This document shows, in pieces, positions 1-8,960 of a stretch of DNA of 64,000 bases. The stretch lies in the IMG/VR virus record IMGVR_UViG_3300020472_000019, positions 1 to 64,000 of that record; one strand, given 5' to 3'. The translations under genes and the position numbers were made by a program. The notes below the pieces were generated by a model, which saw only the letters and a list, made by a program, of their open reading frames with translations, ran no database searches and was not told where the DNA came from. This DNA comes from a virus. Position 1 is the first letter of the stretch. Each line of letters opens with the position of its first letter.

Positions 1-306
1 TCACTTTCTCAATATATAGCCCACTCTGCTGGTGATAAAGTAACAGGTGGTTCTAAAATCTACTCCTTCCGAGCATCTGGTGGACAATTTGATTGGTCTA
101 CTGGTAAAATTCAGTCAAATTCTACTGACTTCAACTTGTCAGAATTATCTAACTTAGGTAACTCTATATTAGGTGGAAATAATACATTTCCAGATGGGCC
201 AGATATTATTACTATCACGGTTCGTCCTATTGATACTAACAACATTACTGCTGATGGTCAATTTTCTGTTTCTGGTAGACTTTCTTGGTCGGAGTCTCAA
301 GCATGA
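1..306 (+). CDS. C-terminal end of a virion structural protein (partial)
   Basis: An open frame enters from the left edge and ends at TGA 304-306; the next gene's ATG (303) overlaps that stop. The 101 visible residues are rich in Ser, Thr, Asn, Gly and Ile and read like a beta-rich tail or baseplate protein. No catalytic motif is visible. The neighbours (fibre-like and adhesin-like genes) support a tail or fibre role, but the family cannot be named from this fragment. Confidence 0.6.
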   Translation, partial: SLSQYIAHSAGDKVTGGSKIYSFRASGGQFDWSTGKIQSNSTDFNLSELSNLGNSILGGNNTFPDGPDIITITVRPIDTNNITADGQFSVSGRLSWSESQA

Positions 307-2057
307 CGGCACTTACATTTCCTAATTCTCCTACAACTGGTGATATTCATACTAGTGGAGAAATGACCTATCGGTATAATGGAACTGAATGGGATACTAT
401 CGGTCAGCCTAGGGCAATGACTACACTTGGAGGTGTTCTACCATTATCAAGAGGGGGTACTGCTGCTGTAAATGCAGCTGATGCTAGAACACAATTGGGT
501 TTAGTAATTGGTACTGATATTCAAGCTCAACACGCCACTCTTGCTGCTGTAGTAGGGGGAACATATACTGGTAATACTAATATTACTACTTTAGGTACGG
601 TTACTACAGGAACAATTTCTACAGGTGTTGTTGTTGCAGATGTAACTATGACTTTAGGAAGTGATGCTGATGGTGATGTTTATTATAGAAGTAGTAATAA
701 ATTAACTCGTTTAGCTAAAGGCACTGCTAATCAAACATTAACAATGAATGCTGGTGCTACAGCTCCAGAGTGGGCTAGTAGTTCTGTCCATATTGGAGAA
801 TCACCCCCTGGCTCTCCAACAGCTGGCGGGCTGTGGTGGGATTCTACCGATAATGATGGTGATTTAAAAATCTATTATACTGATGGTGATGCTACTAATC
901 AATGGGTATCCACAAATATTATGGGTGGATCAGTTGCTGGAAATGATACAGAACTTCAATATAATTATTCTGGAAAAGCTGGTTCTACAGCAGATTTAAC
1001 TTGGGATCGTAGTTCACATTTTTTATATGCTAAAAATATAAGAGTTGATAATAATGGAACTATTGGTTCTCCAACAACTGCTGATCTAATCAAACTAACA
1101 ACTAATAATGTAATTCTTAAAGGTAATCAGACTGATGATACTGATGCATTATTAGAATTACAAAGTGAAGAAACAGGAGCAAGCACTTCTCCAGATATTG
1201 CTTTGTATAGAAACTCTGCTTCTCCAGCTGCTCTTGATAATAGTGGCAAACTTTGTTTTATGGGAAATACTGTTAACGGAACAAAAGTTCTTTATTCTTC
1301 TATTTTTGGTAAGATAAATGATCCTTCAAACGCCGCACAAGATGGGTGTATATATCTTGCCTCAAAGACAAATGGAAATGATGCTAATTTTATTTTTGGG
1401 TATACTGGTAATGATTTTCGTGTTCCAGATGGAGGCACAGTTGGTTGTCATTCCAACGGCAATGGTTTATCAATTGCAGCCAGTGGCATAATTAATCTTA
1501 TACAGGCTGGTGCAACGGTAAATAGTGCAAAAATAAAAACAGTTGGTAAAGAAACTATTTGGATGCCTGGAAATGCAATGAGGCCAGCTAAAACAAATCC
1601 TTGTGCTAGTTTAACAGAAGTTGATTCTGGTGGAAACTCTGGGCCAGATTTACAGGTTTTAGATTTTGATGCCTCAACTGATGAGTTTGCTCAATTTAGT
1701 GTTGCTATGCCTAAATCTTGGGATGGTGGTAATATTACTTATAGTGTTTATTGGATCGGTAATGCAAGTACAGATGCTTGTATTTGGAATTTAGCTGTTA
1801 AAGCCTTAGGTGATGGTGAAGATATTAATGTTGCTTTTGGTGGTATTGTAGCTGTTACTGATAATTCTCAAAGTTCTGCTACAGAGATACTTGTTTCAGC
1901 TGAAAGTGGTGCTATTGCTTGTAGTGGTGCTGATGGTGATATTTTATATTTCCAAATATCAAGAGATGCAAATAATGGTAGTGATACTATGTCAGCTGAT
2001 GCTAGATTAGTCGGAGTTAAAATATTTTTTACGACAGATAAAACAAATGATGCTTAG
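303..2057 (+). CDS. Tail fibre-like structural protein A (584 aa)
   Basis: A low-complexity Thr/Gly/Asn/Asp-rich protein. The N terminus has the pattern ALTFPNSPTTGD followed by YRYNGTEWD, a short opening domain repeated in the paralogue at 3401. The middle is beta-repeat-like. The last ~150 residues (IWMPGNAMRPA, DEFAQFSVAMPK, ARLVGVKIFFTTDK) are clearly homologous to the C terminus of the 3401 gene. ATG 303 was chosen because it overlaps the upstream stop (ATGA); an in-frame TTG at 285 is possible but less likely. It is followed 11 bp later by a glycine-rich gene, as T-even gp37 is followed by the gp38 adhesin. A fibre or tail-spike role is inferred from composition and context. Confidence 0.7.
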   Translation: MTALTFPNSPTTGDIHTSGEMTYRYNGTEWDTIGQPRAMTTLGGVLPLSRGGTAAVNAADARTQLGLVIGTDIQAQHATLAAVVGGTYTGNTNITTLGTVTTGTISTGVVVADVTMTLGSDADGDVYYRSSNKLTRLAKGTANQTLTMNAGATAPEWASSSVHIGESPPGSPTAGGLWWDSTDNDGDLKIYYTDGDATNQWVSTNIMGGSVAGNDTELQYNYSGKAGSTADLTWDRSSHFLYAKNIRVDNNGTIGSPTTADLIKLTTNNVILKGNQTDDTDALLELQSEETGASTSPDIALYRNSASPAALDNSGKLCFMGNTVNGTKVLYSSIFGKINDPSNAAQDGCIYLASKTNGNDANFIFGYTGNDFRVPDGGTVGCHSNGNGLSIAASGIINLIQAGATVNSAKIKTVGKETIWMPGNAMRPAKTNPCASLTEVDSGGNSGPDLQVLDFDASTDEFAQFSVAMPKSWDGGNITYSVYWIGNASTDACIWNLAVKALGDGEDINVAFGGIVAVTDNSQSSATEILVSAESGAIACSGADGDILYFQISRDANNGSDTMSADARLVGVKIFFTTDKTNDA

Positions 2058-2068
2058 AGGAAATTGTG

Positions 2069-3139
2069 ATGGGATTGTATGGGGCTTATAGCGGATTTGG
2101 GGGTGGTCAAGTAGCAGCTCCAGAAACAGGACTTTATGCATTTACAGCACATACTTTTACCCATGCCAGCAAAGTTGGTAGAGAAGGTGGAGATTTAAAC
2201 GATTTTACAACGGAATATTCTGGTCAAACATGGGCTCAAGACACAGCTTACTTTAATGTTGCAACCGATGGGTTTCAGAGGTGGACTGTGCCAGATACGG
2301 CAAGTTATGATTTTATAGTGGCTGGAGCTCAAGGTGGAGGCGGTGGAGGTTATGGTGCAAAAATAACTTTTACGTTAGCTTTAACTGAAGGCGATAAACT
2401 TCTTTTAGCAGTTGGCCATCGTGGTGTTAACACTAATGGTACATATAGGCCAAGTTCTGGAGGCGGAGCTAGTGGTGTTTTTTCAAATGCAGCTGTGGGT
2501 GATGGGGAAGATTCAAGTGATACAGTTATAGCAGTTGCTGGAGGCGGTGGTGGAAGAAGTATTGGTACTACCAGTACCAATGTTACTAATATGTGTGGTT
2601 ATGATGGAACATCTGGCCGAAGTGGTATTTCTAGCCCTGCTTGGAATAACTATGCTGGTGGAGCAAATGGTAATGGTGGTGCAACTGGAAGTGGTACTGG
2701 AGGTGCTGGAACTGGTGGTGGTATTTTAACTGACGGTGGTGATAATAATGGTTCAAAAGGATATTCAAAATATAATGGATGGCTTGGTGGTAATACAAGA
2801 ACAAGTGGACAAGAAAAGTCTACTGGTGCTTTTGGCGGAAGTGGAGGAGCTTCTGTGAATGGTGGTAGGTATCGTGGCGGTGGCGGCGGTGGTGGTTATT
2901 CGGGCGGAGGTTCAGGCGTAGGTGATGGAGTAGCAAGTGCTGGTCGTGGCGGCGGTGGAGGAAGTTTTTGTGCTGCTGATGGAACTGTTTCGTGCAACTT
3001 TAAAGGTGTAAGTTCCAATAGAACACTTTCTAATAGAACAATATATGGTAATTCTTTTATTAATACAAATGGTAATTCTTTAAGTGCTGGTGATCACTCT
3101 GGAGCTGCCAATGGGTACATAACAATTACTAAGGTATAG
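2069..3139 (+). CDS. Glycine-rich adhesin-like protein A (356 aa)
   Basis: The protein has many poly-Gly runs (for example GGGGGG near residue 273) alternating with Ser, Thr and Asn, and ends in a short non-Gly tail (HSGAANGYITITKV). Glycine-rich loops of this kind are the hallmark of T-even gp38-type receptor-binding adhesins, and also of some fibre-tip domains in marine phages. ATG 2069 is preceded by AGAGG at 2056-2060 with good spacing; a GTG at 2066 is the alternative. It lies just after fibre-like protein A, so a tip adhesin or host-range determinant is a reasonable inference. Confidence 0.6.
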   Translation: MGLYGAYSGFGGGQVAAPETGLYAFTAHTFTHASKVGREGGDLNDFTTEYSGQTWAQDTAYFNVATDGFQRWTVPDTASYDFIVAGAQGGGGGGYGAKITFTLALTEGDKLLLAVGHRGVNTNGTYRPSSGGGASGVFSNAAVGDGEDSSDTVIAVAGGGGGRSIGTTSTNVTNMCGYDGTSGRSGISSPAWNNYAGGANGNGGATGSGTGGAGTGGGILTDGGDNNGSKGYSKYNGWLGGNTRTSGQEKSTGAFGGSGGASVNGGRYRGGGGGGGYSGGGSGVGDGVASAGRGGGGGSFCAADGTVSCNFKGVSSNRTLSNRTIYGNSFINTNGNSLSAGDHSGAANGYITITKV

Positions 3140-3149
3140 GAGAAAATAA

Positions 3150-3371
3150 ATGGGGGATATTGGAGATAATATAACAATAAAAGACGCAATGTGTAAAGAT
3201 ATTTATGGTGAAGATGCTAATCATGAAGACTATACTACTGAAAAAATAATCGCTAAATTAGAAGGTGATAAGGGCAGAAATGGATATGACCCTGATGAGA
3301 TTATATATACAGGCGGTGATAATGAAGACTATACTACTGAAGAAGTAATCGCTAAATTAAATCTTTTGTAA
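3150..3371 (+). CDS. Small acidic protein with an internal duplication (73 aa)
   Basis: It starts at ATG 3150 after AGGAGA. I do not recognise the family. The sequence holds two copies of the element EDYTTE(K/E)(I/V)IAKL, one near residues 26-38 and one near 59-71, separated by a Gly/Asp-rich linker. It is very acidic and lies between the two fibre/adhesin modules. It could be an assembly partner or an accessory virion protein; no function can be assigned. Confidence 0.6.
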   Translation: MGDIGDNITIKDAMCKDIYGEDANHEDYTTEKIIAKLEGDKGRNGYDPDEIIYTGGDNEDYTTEEVIAKLNLL

Positions 3372-3374
3372 TAT

Positions 3375-3382
3375 GATAAATA
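3375..3382 (+). promoter_or_regulatory. Candidate late promoter, variant (GATAAATA)
   Basis: GATAAATA differs by one base from the T4 late element TATAAATA. It lies 19 bp before ATG 3401, with the Shine-Dalgarno AAAGGGAGAG between them. It would start a transcript for the second fibre/adhesin module. Confidence 0.4.
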
Positions 3383-3400
3383 ACTTAAAGGGAGAGTCTT

Positions 3401-4744
3401 ATGGCTGCTTTAAATTTTCCAGCTGCACCTTCAGATGGTGATACTTATACACCAGTAGGGAGTAATATTACATATACCTATAGTTCAGCTAAGGGTAGTT
3501 GGAAAGGTAATGTTGGCTCTTCAGCAGCTACAAATACTTTAACTTCTACATTGGTTGCCACTAATACTACAGCTGCAACACATTATCCTGTTTTTGTTAA
3601 TTCTGCGACAGGTAACGAAGAAATGAGAACAGATACAGGATTAACTTATAATCCTTCAACTGGTGTTTTAACTGCTACTAGTTTCTCTGGCGCCATAGCT
3701 GGCATGGCGATAACTGCTCTTAATAATGCAACTGCAAATGAATTAGTTACAGTAGGTTCAACAACTACAGAATTAGATGCTGAATCAAATTTGACTTTTG
3801 ATGCTTCCTCTAATCAACTAGAAATTATTGGTACTAGTACTAATGATGCTTTAGGGCCGACAATTCAAACGTACAGAAATTCATCTTCCCCAGCTGATTG
3901 GGATTATATGGGAGCAATTGCGTTTTATGGTGAAACTGATACCGATGCTAAAATTTCATATATGAGTATACGTAGTAGAATAATGGATGCTACTAATGCT
4001 TCAGCTCAAGGACAACTTGAAATTTGGAACGCAACTAGTGGTACTGAAGTACAAACTTATGTATTTAAACCTGATCTTTTTCAACTATCAACTGAACAAC
4101 CTATTGAATGGAAAGATCATAAAGGTACAGCTTATGAATGTCGTTTAGATTGGATAACACCAACAGCTGGAAGAACTGTTAATTTGCCAGATGCAGATGG
4201 TACAGTTGCACTAATTGGTAAACAATCTATTTGGATTCCAGCAGCTTCAATGTATCCAGCAACAACAAATGGTTGTGCAGCTCTTGCTCAAGTAGAATTA
4301 GGAAATGGCCCTGAGTTAAAATGTTTAGATTTTGATACATCTAGTGATGAGTTTGCTCAATTTACAATAGCTATGCCTAAAGCATATAATGGAGGAACAG
4401 TTTCTTACAGAGCATATTTTACTGTAACTGGAACAAATACTGGAACAGTAGGTTGGAAATTAAGAGGTATTTCATTAAGTGATAATCATGACTTAAATAC
4501 TTCATTTGGAGCTTCAGTTGGCCCTAATCTCAAAGCACATTCTGGTACTTCTAATGATTTAAATATAACTGATGAAAGTGGTGGAGTACTTATAGCAGAT
4601 GGGGCTGGAGGAAGTAGCCCTGCTGTTGACGATTTAATTCTCTTTGAACTTTGGCGTGATGTATCTAGTGATAACCAAACTGGTGATGCAAGACTATTAG
4701 GTATAAAAATGTTTTTTACTACGGATAAAGCAAACGATGGGTAA
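3401..4744 (+). CDS. Tail fibre-like structural protein B (447 aa)
   Basis: Paralogue of the 303-2057 product. It shares the N-terminal pattern (ALNFPAAPSDGDTYT, then YTYSSAKGSWKG), a central stretch (YRNSSSPADWDYMGAIAFYG, compare YRNSASPAALDNSGKLCFMG) and the C-terminal domain (IWIPAASMYPA, DEFAQFTIAMPK, ARLLGIKMFFTTDKAND). It is shorter in the middle by more than 100 residues. ATG 3401 follows a strong AAAGGGAGAG site. It overlaps the following glycine-rich gene by 8 bp, which suggests translational coupling. A virion fibre role is inferred. Confidence 0.7.
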   Translation: MAALNFPAAPSDGDTYTPVGSNITYTYSSAKGSWKGNVGSSAATNTLTSTLVATNTTAATHYPVFVNSATGNEEMRTDTGLTYNPSTGVLTATSFSGAIAGMAITALNNATANELVTVGSTTTELDAESNLTFDASSNQLEIIGTSTNDALGPTIQTYRNSSSPADWDYMGAIAFYGETDTDAKISYMSIRSRIMDATNASAQGQLEIWNATSGTEVQTYVFKPDLFQLSTEQPIEWKDHKGTAYECRLDWITPTAGRTVNLPDADGTVALIGKQSIWIPAASMYPATTNGCAALAQVELGNGPELKCLDFDTSSDEFAQFTIAMPKAYNGGTVSYRAYFTVTGTNTGTVGWKLRGISLSDNHDLNTSFGASVGPNLKAHSGTSNDLNITDESGGVLIADGAGGSSPAVDDLILFELWRDVSSDNQTGDARLLGIKMFFTTDKANDG

Positions 4745-5690
4745 TTTTGGTTATCAAGTATTAGGATTTGGAGTCAATGCAAACCCCCCAGCTGCTGGCG
4801 GTGGAGACACAGCTTACGGTCAACAAGCTTACCTATCGCAAGGTTCATATTCTTGGACTGCACCAGCTGGTGTTACTTCTGTTCATGTAGTCTGCATAGG
4901 AGCAGGAGGTGGTACTGAGGCTGGAGGCGTATCAGACGGTTGTGGTGGAGGTGGCGGTGGCGGCCTCGGATGGAAAAATAATATTTCAGTAACGCCAGGA
5001 CAATCATATACAGTTGAGGTTGGGGTTAGCTTCAACTCTCAAGACGGTGGCGATAGTTATTTTATAGACGCAACTACTGTTAAAGGTGGTGGTGGTGGAG
5101 AAGGACTGCCTCAGTCTGGGGATACTGGTGTTGGCGGAGCAGGAGGAACATATGCTGGAGACGGCGGCGGCAACGGCGGTGCTGGTGGTAATGCATCAGC
5201 AAGCGCCACCAGTGGTGGTGGTGGCGCTGGCGGTGCTGGCGGTTATTCAGGCGCTGGCGGTGATGGTGGTAACAGTGGGCCTACTGGCGGTGGTTCGGCC
5301 CGTGGAGGCGGCGCTGGAGGCGGAACAGGAGTTATGGGTCAAGGTGCAAACGGAACAGGTGGTGATGCTGGATCCGTCAATTCTGAGGATGGGTTTGATG
5401 GCTCTGGCGGTGGTGCTGGTGGCGGTGGTGGTGGCGATACTAATGCAACTGCATCAGCAGCGCCCAATTATAATAAAGGACAAGGTGGCACTGGTGGTAG
5501 TGGCGGAAATGATGGGGCCCAAGGTGGAAGTACTGGCACCAATCCAAATGGAGCCACCTACGGTGGCGGCGGCGGTGGCGCTGGTAACTCCACTGATGAC
5601 ACTAAAGGCGGTGACGGTGCTGTTAGAATTATATGGGGAGATATAAGCGGAGCAAGAGCATTTCCAAGTACAAACACAGGAGATTTATAG
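4737..5690 (+). CDS. Glycine-rich adhesin-like protein B (317 aa)
   Basis: It is dominated by GG and GGG runs from about residue 55 to 290. The N-terminal part (YSWTAPAGVTSVHVVCIGAGGG, GQSYTVEVGV) resembles the small beta domain that opens many phage glycine-rich fibre-tip proteins, and GAVRIIWG closes the Gly region. It is the second glycine-rich partner, paired with fibre B by overlap. Protein A has the matching W-T-V-P...DFIVAGAQGGGGG start, so the two share architecture. The role in host recognition is an inference. Confidence 0.6.
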   Translation: MGNFGYQVLGFGVNANPPAAGGGDTAYGQQAYLSQGSYSWTAPAGVTSVHVVCIGAGGGTEAGGVSDGCGGGGGGGLGWKNNISVTPGQSYTVEVGVSFNSQDGGDSYFIDATTVKGGGGGEGLPQSGDTGVGGAGGTYAGDGGGNGGAGGNASASATSGGGGAGGAGGYSGAGGDGGNSGPTGGGSARGGGAGGGTGVMGQGANGTGGDAGSVNSEDGFDGSGGGAGGGGGGDTNATASAAPNYNKGQGGTGGSGGNDGAQGGSTGTNPNGATYGGGGGGAGNSTDDTKGGDGAVRIIWGDISGARAFPSTNTGDL

Positions 5691-5691
5691 T

Positions 5692-5699
5692 TATAAATA
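5692..5699 (+). promoter_or_regulatory. T4-type late promoter (TATAAATA)
   Basis: Exact TATAAATA, 18 bp before ATG 5718, with AAGGAG between. It would drive the neck/tail genes gp13-gp15. gp55, encoded at 23963, is the sigma factor expected to read it. Confidence 0.75.
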
Positions 5700-5717
5700 A
5701 TACTGAAGGAGTTTATA

Positions 5718-6533
5718 ATGGCTATACCAAATACAAAAGCAACATTTAAAGAGTATTGTCTTAGAGCTCTAGGAAAACCTGTAGTTGAAATTAATGTAGA
5801 TGATGATCAGGTAGATGACAGAATAGACGAAGCTTTACAATATTTTGCACAATATCATTACGATGGTGTTGAAAGAATGTATCTTAAACACCAAATTAGT
5901 TCATCTGATATTACAAGAGCAAAAACAAATACAACTGTAGCTGCAACTGATTTAGTTGATGGTTCTATTACAGCTAATTGGTTAGAGGGAAAAGGGTTTC
6001 TCCCTATGCCAGAATCAGTAATTTCTGTAGTAAATGTATGGCCTTTTGGTAATGCAATCACACGAAATATGTTTGATGTAAGATATCAATTACGATTAAA
6101 TGATATGTGGGATTTTGGTTCTATGGATATTTTAGATTATGAAATGACCATGAAAAATTTAGACCACATAGATAATTTGCTAGTCGGAGAACCACCTGTT
6201 AGATTTAATCAACATATGAATCGTCTTTATATAGATATGGATTGGTCAAATGATGTTGTGGAAAATGATTATATAGTTATTGAATGTTATCGTAAAATAG
6301 ACCCAACAACATATACTAACATATATGATGATTTGTATCTTAAAAGATATTCTGTAGCTCTAATTAAAAAACAATGGGGTGCGAATCTTATAAAGTTTCA
6401 AGGTGTAACTATGCTTGGAGGTGTTCAACTTAATGGAGAAACTTTATATACACAAGGACAAGAAGAACAAGAAAAATTAGAAGAATTAATTCAACAGTCT
6501 TTTGAACTAGCACCAGAATTTATGGTAGGATAA
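5718..6533 (+). CDS. gp13: Neck protein gp13
   Basis: The N terminus (YCLRALGKPVVEINVDDDQVDDRIDEAL, here abridged by positions 14-41) is the conserved opening of gp13-type neck proteins of marine T4-like phages. In T4, gp13 joins gp14 to complete the head neck after packaging, so that the tail can attach. The 271 aa length is in the range of gp13 (T4: about 309). It has a late promoter and a good RBS just upstream and is followed after 3 bp by gp14, then gp15, matching T4 gene order. Assignment rests on sequence feel and synteny. Confidence 0.75.
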   Translation: MAIPNTKATFKEYCLRALGKPVVEINVDDDQVDDRIDEALQYFAQYHYDGVERMYLKHQISSSDITRAKTNTTVAATDLVDGSITANWLEGKGFLPMPESVISVVNVWPFGNAITRNMFDVRYQLRLNDMWDFGSMDILDYEMTMKNLDHIDNLLVGEPPVRFNQHMNRLYIDMDWSNDVVENDYIVIECYRKIDPTTYTNIYDDLYLKRYSVALIKKQWGANLIKFQGVTMLGGVQLNGETLYTQGQEEQEKLEELIQQSFELAPEFMVG

Positions 6534-6536
6534 AAT

Positions 6537-7523
6537 ATGCCTACAAATTTTTATTTTGATATAGGCACAACACCAGAACAAAATCTTTACGAAGATTTAG
6601 TTATAGAGCAACTTAAAATTTTTGGTCAAGATGTATATTATCTTCCAAGAACACTTGTTGCTGAAGATACTGTTTTAGGTGAAGATGCTTTATCAAAATT
6701 TGATGATGCATATCTTATAGAAATGTATTTCCAGAATACCGAAGGGTTTGCTGGAGATAAAGAAATTATGAGCCAGTTTGGTTTAGAAAATAGAGAAGAT
6801 GCAACATTTATAGTTTCCCAAAGACGATTTGAAGATTTAGTTTCAGTTGATCAAAACCTAATATCAAAAACAAGACCAAATGAAGGAGATTTAATATGGT
6901 TTCCTTTAGTTGGTAAATTGTTTGAAATTGGGTTTGTAGACCATGATGAACCTTTCTATGAAATAGGTAATTTGCCTGTTTACAGATTAAGTGTTTCCAC
7001 ATTCCAGTATGCTAGTGAAGATTTGGATACTGGTATTTCAGAAATTGATGCTATTGAAACAAATCTGACTACAGATACATCTGCTGCTCAACTTACTTTG
7101 GAACAAACAGGAATATATAATGAAAGAGTGTCTATGGAAACAGCATTGCCTGATTTTGTTGGATTCTTAGAAGAAAATAGTGGAACAAATGTTTCTGGTT
7201 ATATAACTAATGAAGATGGAACTGGTGGATATTTTGAAAGTGAATCAATACCAACTGTAGGTTCTATTTTAATGAATGCTTCTTGGCCTAATACAGATGT
7301 AGGTTCATATATATTAGGTGAGAACCAAACAGGGGATGGAAGTATTATATTAGAAAATTCTGCTGATACAGGAACACCAGAATATATTATACAAGAAACA
7401 ATAATAGTCGGAGATATGGCCACAGATAAAACAGCTCAAAATGAATTATTTGATGAATTAGATGATACTATATTAGATTTTAGTGAGAGTAATCCATTTG
7501 GTGACGCTGGAACGAAAGGATAA
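6537..7523 (+). CDS. gp14: Neck protein gp14
   Basis: The N-terminal segment (LYEDLVIEQLKIFGQDVYYLPR, positions about 17-38) is characteristic of gp14 neck proteins, including the GQDVYY(L/V)PR core. In T4, gp14 sits below gp13 in the neck collar. The C-terminal half has Thr/Gly/Asp-rich insertions around residues 200-290. The gene lies 3 bp after gp13 and 2 bp before gp15, as in T4. Confidence 0.8.
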   Translation: MPTNFYFDIGTTPEQNLYEDLVIEQLKIFGQDVYYLPRTLVAEDTVLGEDALSKFDDAYLIEMYFQNTEGFAGDKEIMSQFGLENREDATFIVSQRRFEDLVSVDQNLISKTRPNEGDLIWFPLVGKLFEIGFVDHDEPFYEIGNLPVYRLSVSTFQYASEDLDTGISEIDAIETNLTTDTSAAQLTLEQTGIYNERVSMETALPDFVGFLEENSGTNVSGYITNEDGTGGYFESESIPTVGSILMNASWPNTDVGSYILGENQTGDGSIILENSADTGTPEYIIQETIIVGDMATDKTAQNELFDELDDTILDFSESNPFGDAGTKG

Positions 7524-7525
7524 TT

Positions 7526-8326
7526 ATGTTAGGACAACAATTTTACCATGAAACAATACGAAAAGTGATTGTTGCATTTGGAACAATGTTTAACAATATT
7601 AGTATTGTTAGAAAAGATAATTCTGGAGCTATTGTACAATCAATGAAAGTTCCTCTTGCTTATGGGCCCAGACAAAAATTTTTAACAAGGTTAAGAGATG
7701 ATCCAGACCTTGCAAAACAAGTGGCAGTTACTTTGCCTCGTATTGGTTTTGAAATACAAAATCTTACTTATGACCCAAGTAGAAAATTAAATCGTGTTCA
7801 AAAATTTAAGAAGATAAAAGGAAGTGATTCTAAAAGAATAGATTCACAATATATGCCTGTACCTTATAATTTGGGAATTGAACTTTATGTATTATCAAAA
7901 AGTTCTGATGATGCATTACAAATTGTAGAACAGATTCTTCCTTATTTTCAGCCTGATTATAGTATAACTATTCATGATATGCCTGATATGAGTATTAAAA
8001 GAGATGTTCCTATTATTCTAGAATCTATTAATTATACAGATGATTATCAAGGTGAGTTTGAAAGTCGTAGAGCAATTATTTACACTTTAGGGTTTACTGC
8101 AAAATTTTATCTATACGGGCCTGTTACATCACAAAAAATTATCAAAACTGCTCAAGTGGATCAATATACAGATATGCCTGATAAAACTCCACCTAGAGAA
8201 CAAAGATATACAGTTTCACCAGATCCTATGACTGCTGATGCTGATGACAATTTTGGATTTAATGAATCTACGTCTTTCTTTGAGGATGCAAAGAACTTTG
8301 ATCCAGAAACAGGTACAGATAAGTAG
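7526..8326 (+). CDS. gp15: Tail sheath stabiliser / completion protein gp15
   Basis: The start (MLGQQFYHETIRKVIVAFG) and the conserved DDP(D)LAKQVAVTLPRIGFE stretch match gp15-type proximal tail-sheath stabilisers. T4 gp15 caps the tail and provides the head-joining surface. The length, 266 aa, is normal (T4: 272). It is coupled to gp14. In T4, gp16 follows directly; here an FkbM methyltransferase is inserted instead. Confidence 0.8.
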   Translation: MLGQQFYHETIRKVIVAFGTMFNNISIVRKDNSGAIVQSMKVPLAYGPRQKFLTRLRDDPDLAKQVAVTLPRIGFEIQNLTYDPSRKLNRVQKFKKIKGSDSKRIDSQYMPVPYNLGIELYVLSKSSDDALQIVEQILPYFQPDYSITIHDMPDMSIKRDVPIILESINYTDDYQGEFESRRAIIYTLGFTAKFYLYGPVTSQKIIKTAQVDQYTDMPDKTPPREQRYTVSPDPMTADADDNFGFNESTSFFEDAKNFDPETGTDK

Positions 8327-8339
8327 GTGAAATAGAGAA

Positions 8340-8960
8340 GTGTTTCACAGTTTCACAGAATTAGAAGAAGTAAAAATGAAATGTTATGAAGCTACTTTAT
8401 TTTGGCCATTGCATATTCACAAAACTTATAATAGTAAATTTAGAAGATGTATTGACATAGGAGGTTACAAAGGTAAGTACAGTTCATTATATGCGAGCCT
8501 ATTTAAACGTGTTGAAACATTTGAACCTAACCAAAAAATTTGGCCAGAGTTTTATAGCAATACAAAATATTATACAAACATAACTCTCTATAAATTGGGA
8601 GTATCTAACTATATAGGATCTTCCGATTTTTTTTGTAATGATGTTAATAGCGGAATGTGTACTACAGTACCAAAATATGCAACACTATCAGATAATTTTA
8701 AATCACCAATTAAAATTAATGTAACAACCATAGATAGTATGAACTTCACTGATGTAGACTTTATTAAGATAGATGCTGAAGGTGCTGATAAAAAAATAAT
8801 TCTGGGTGCAATGGAAACTATCAATACCTACCACCCAACAATACAAATAGAGTATAGAGATACAAAACTTACAAATCAACTTGAAAAGAATGGATACAAA
8901 TTAATGAATACAAAAAAATTACAAAACCTTACTGATGAGGTATGGGTGTATAGTCAATGA
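8340..8960 (+). CDS. FkbM-family methyltransferase
   Basis: A SAM-dependent methyltransferase of the FkbM type. The SAM-binding loop is CIDIGGYKGKYS (about residues 37-48), followed by VETFEPN, and the family-typical IKIDAEGAD block lies near residue 143. FkbM enzymes O-methylate sugars or small molecules; the substrate here is unknown. Start choice is open: GTG 8340, or ATG 8376 preceded by AGAAGAAG. It ends with a 4 bp overlap into gp16 (ATGA). Its place in the middle of the gp15-gp16 morphogenesis string marks it as an acquired gene. It may modify host surface glycans. Confidence 0.8.
   Translation: MFHSFTELEEVKMKCYEATLFWPLHIHKTYNSKFRRCIDIGGYKGKYSSLYASLFKRVETFEPNQKIWPEFYSNTKYYTNITLYKLGVSNYIGSSDFFCNDVNSGMCTTVPKYATLSDNFKSPIKINVTTIDSMNFTDVDFIKIDAEGADKKIILGAMETINTYHPTIQIEYRDTKLTNQLEKNGYKLMNTKKLQNLTDEVWVYSQ

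Noticed and set aside
5086-5646. Second plus-strand frame of 186 codons inside glycine-rich protein B
   Set aside because: Poly-Val/Ala product of reading GGT/GGC repeats in another frame; no RBS.
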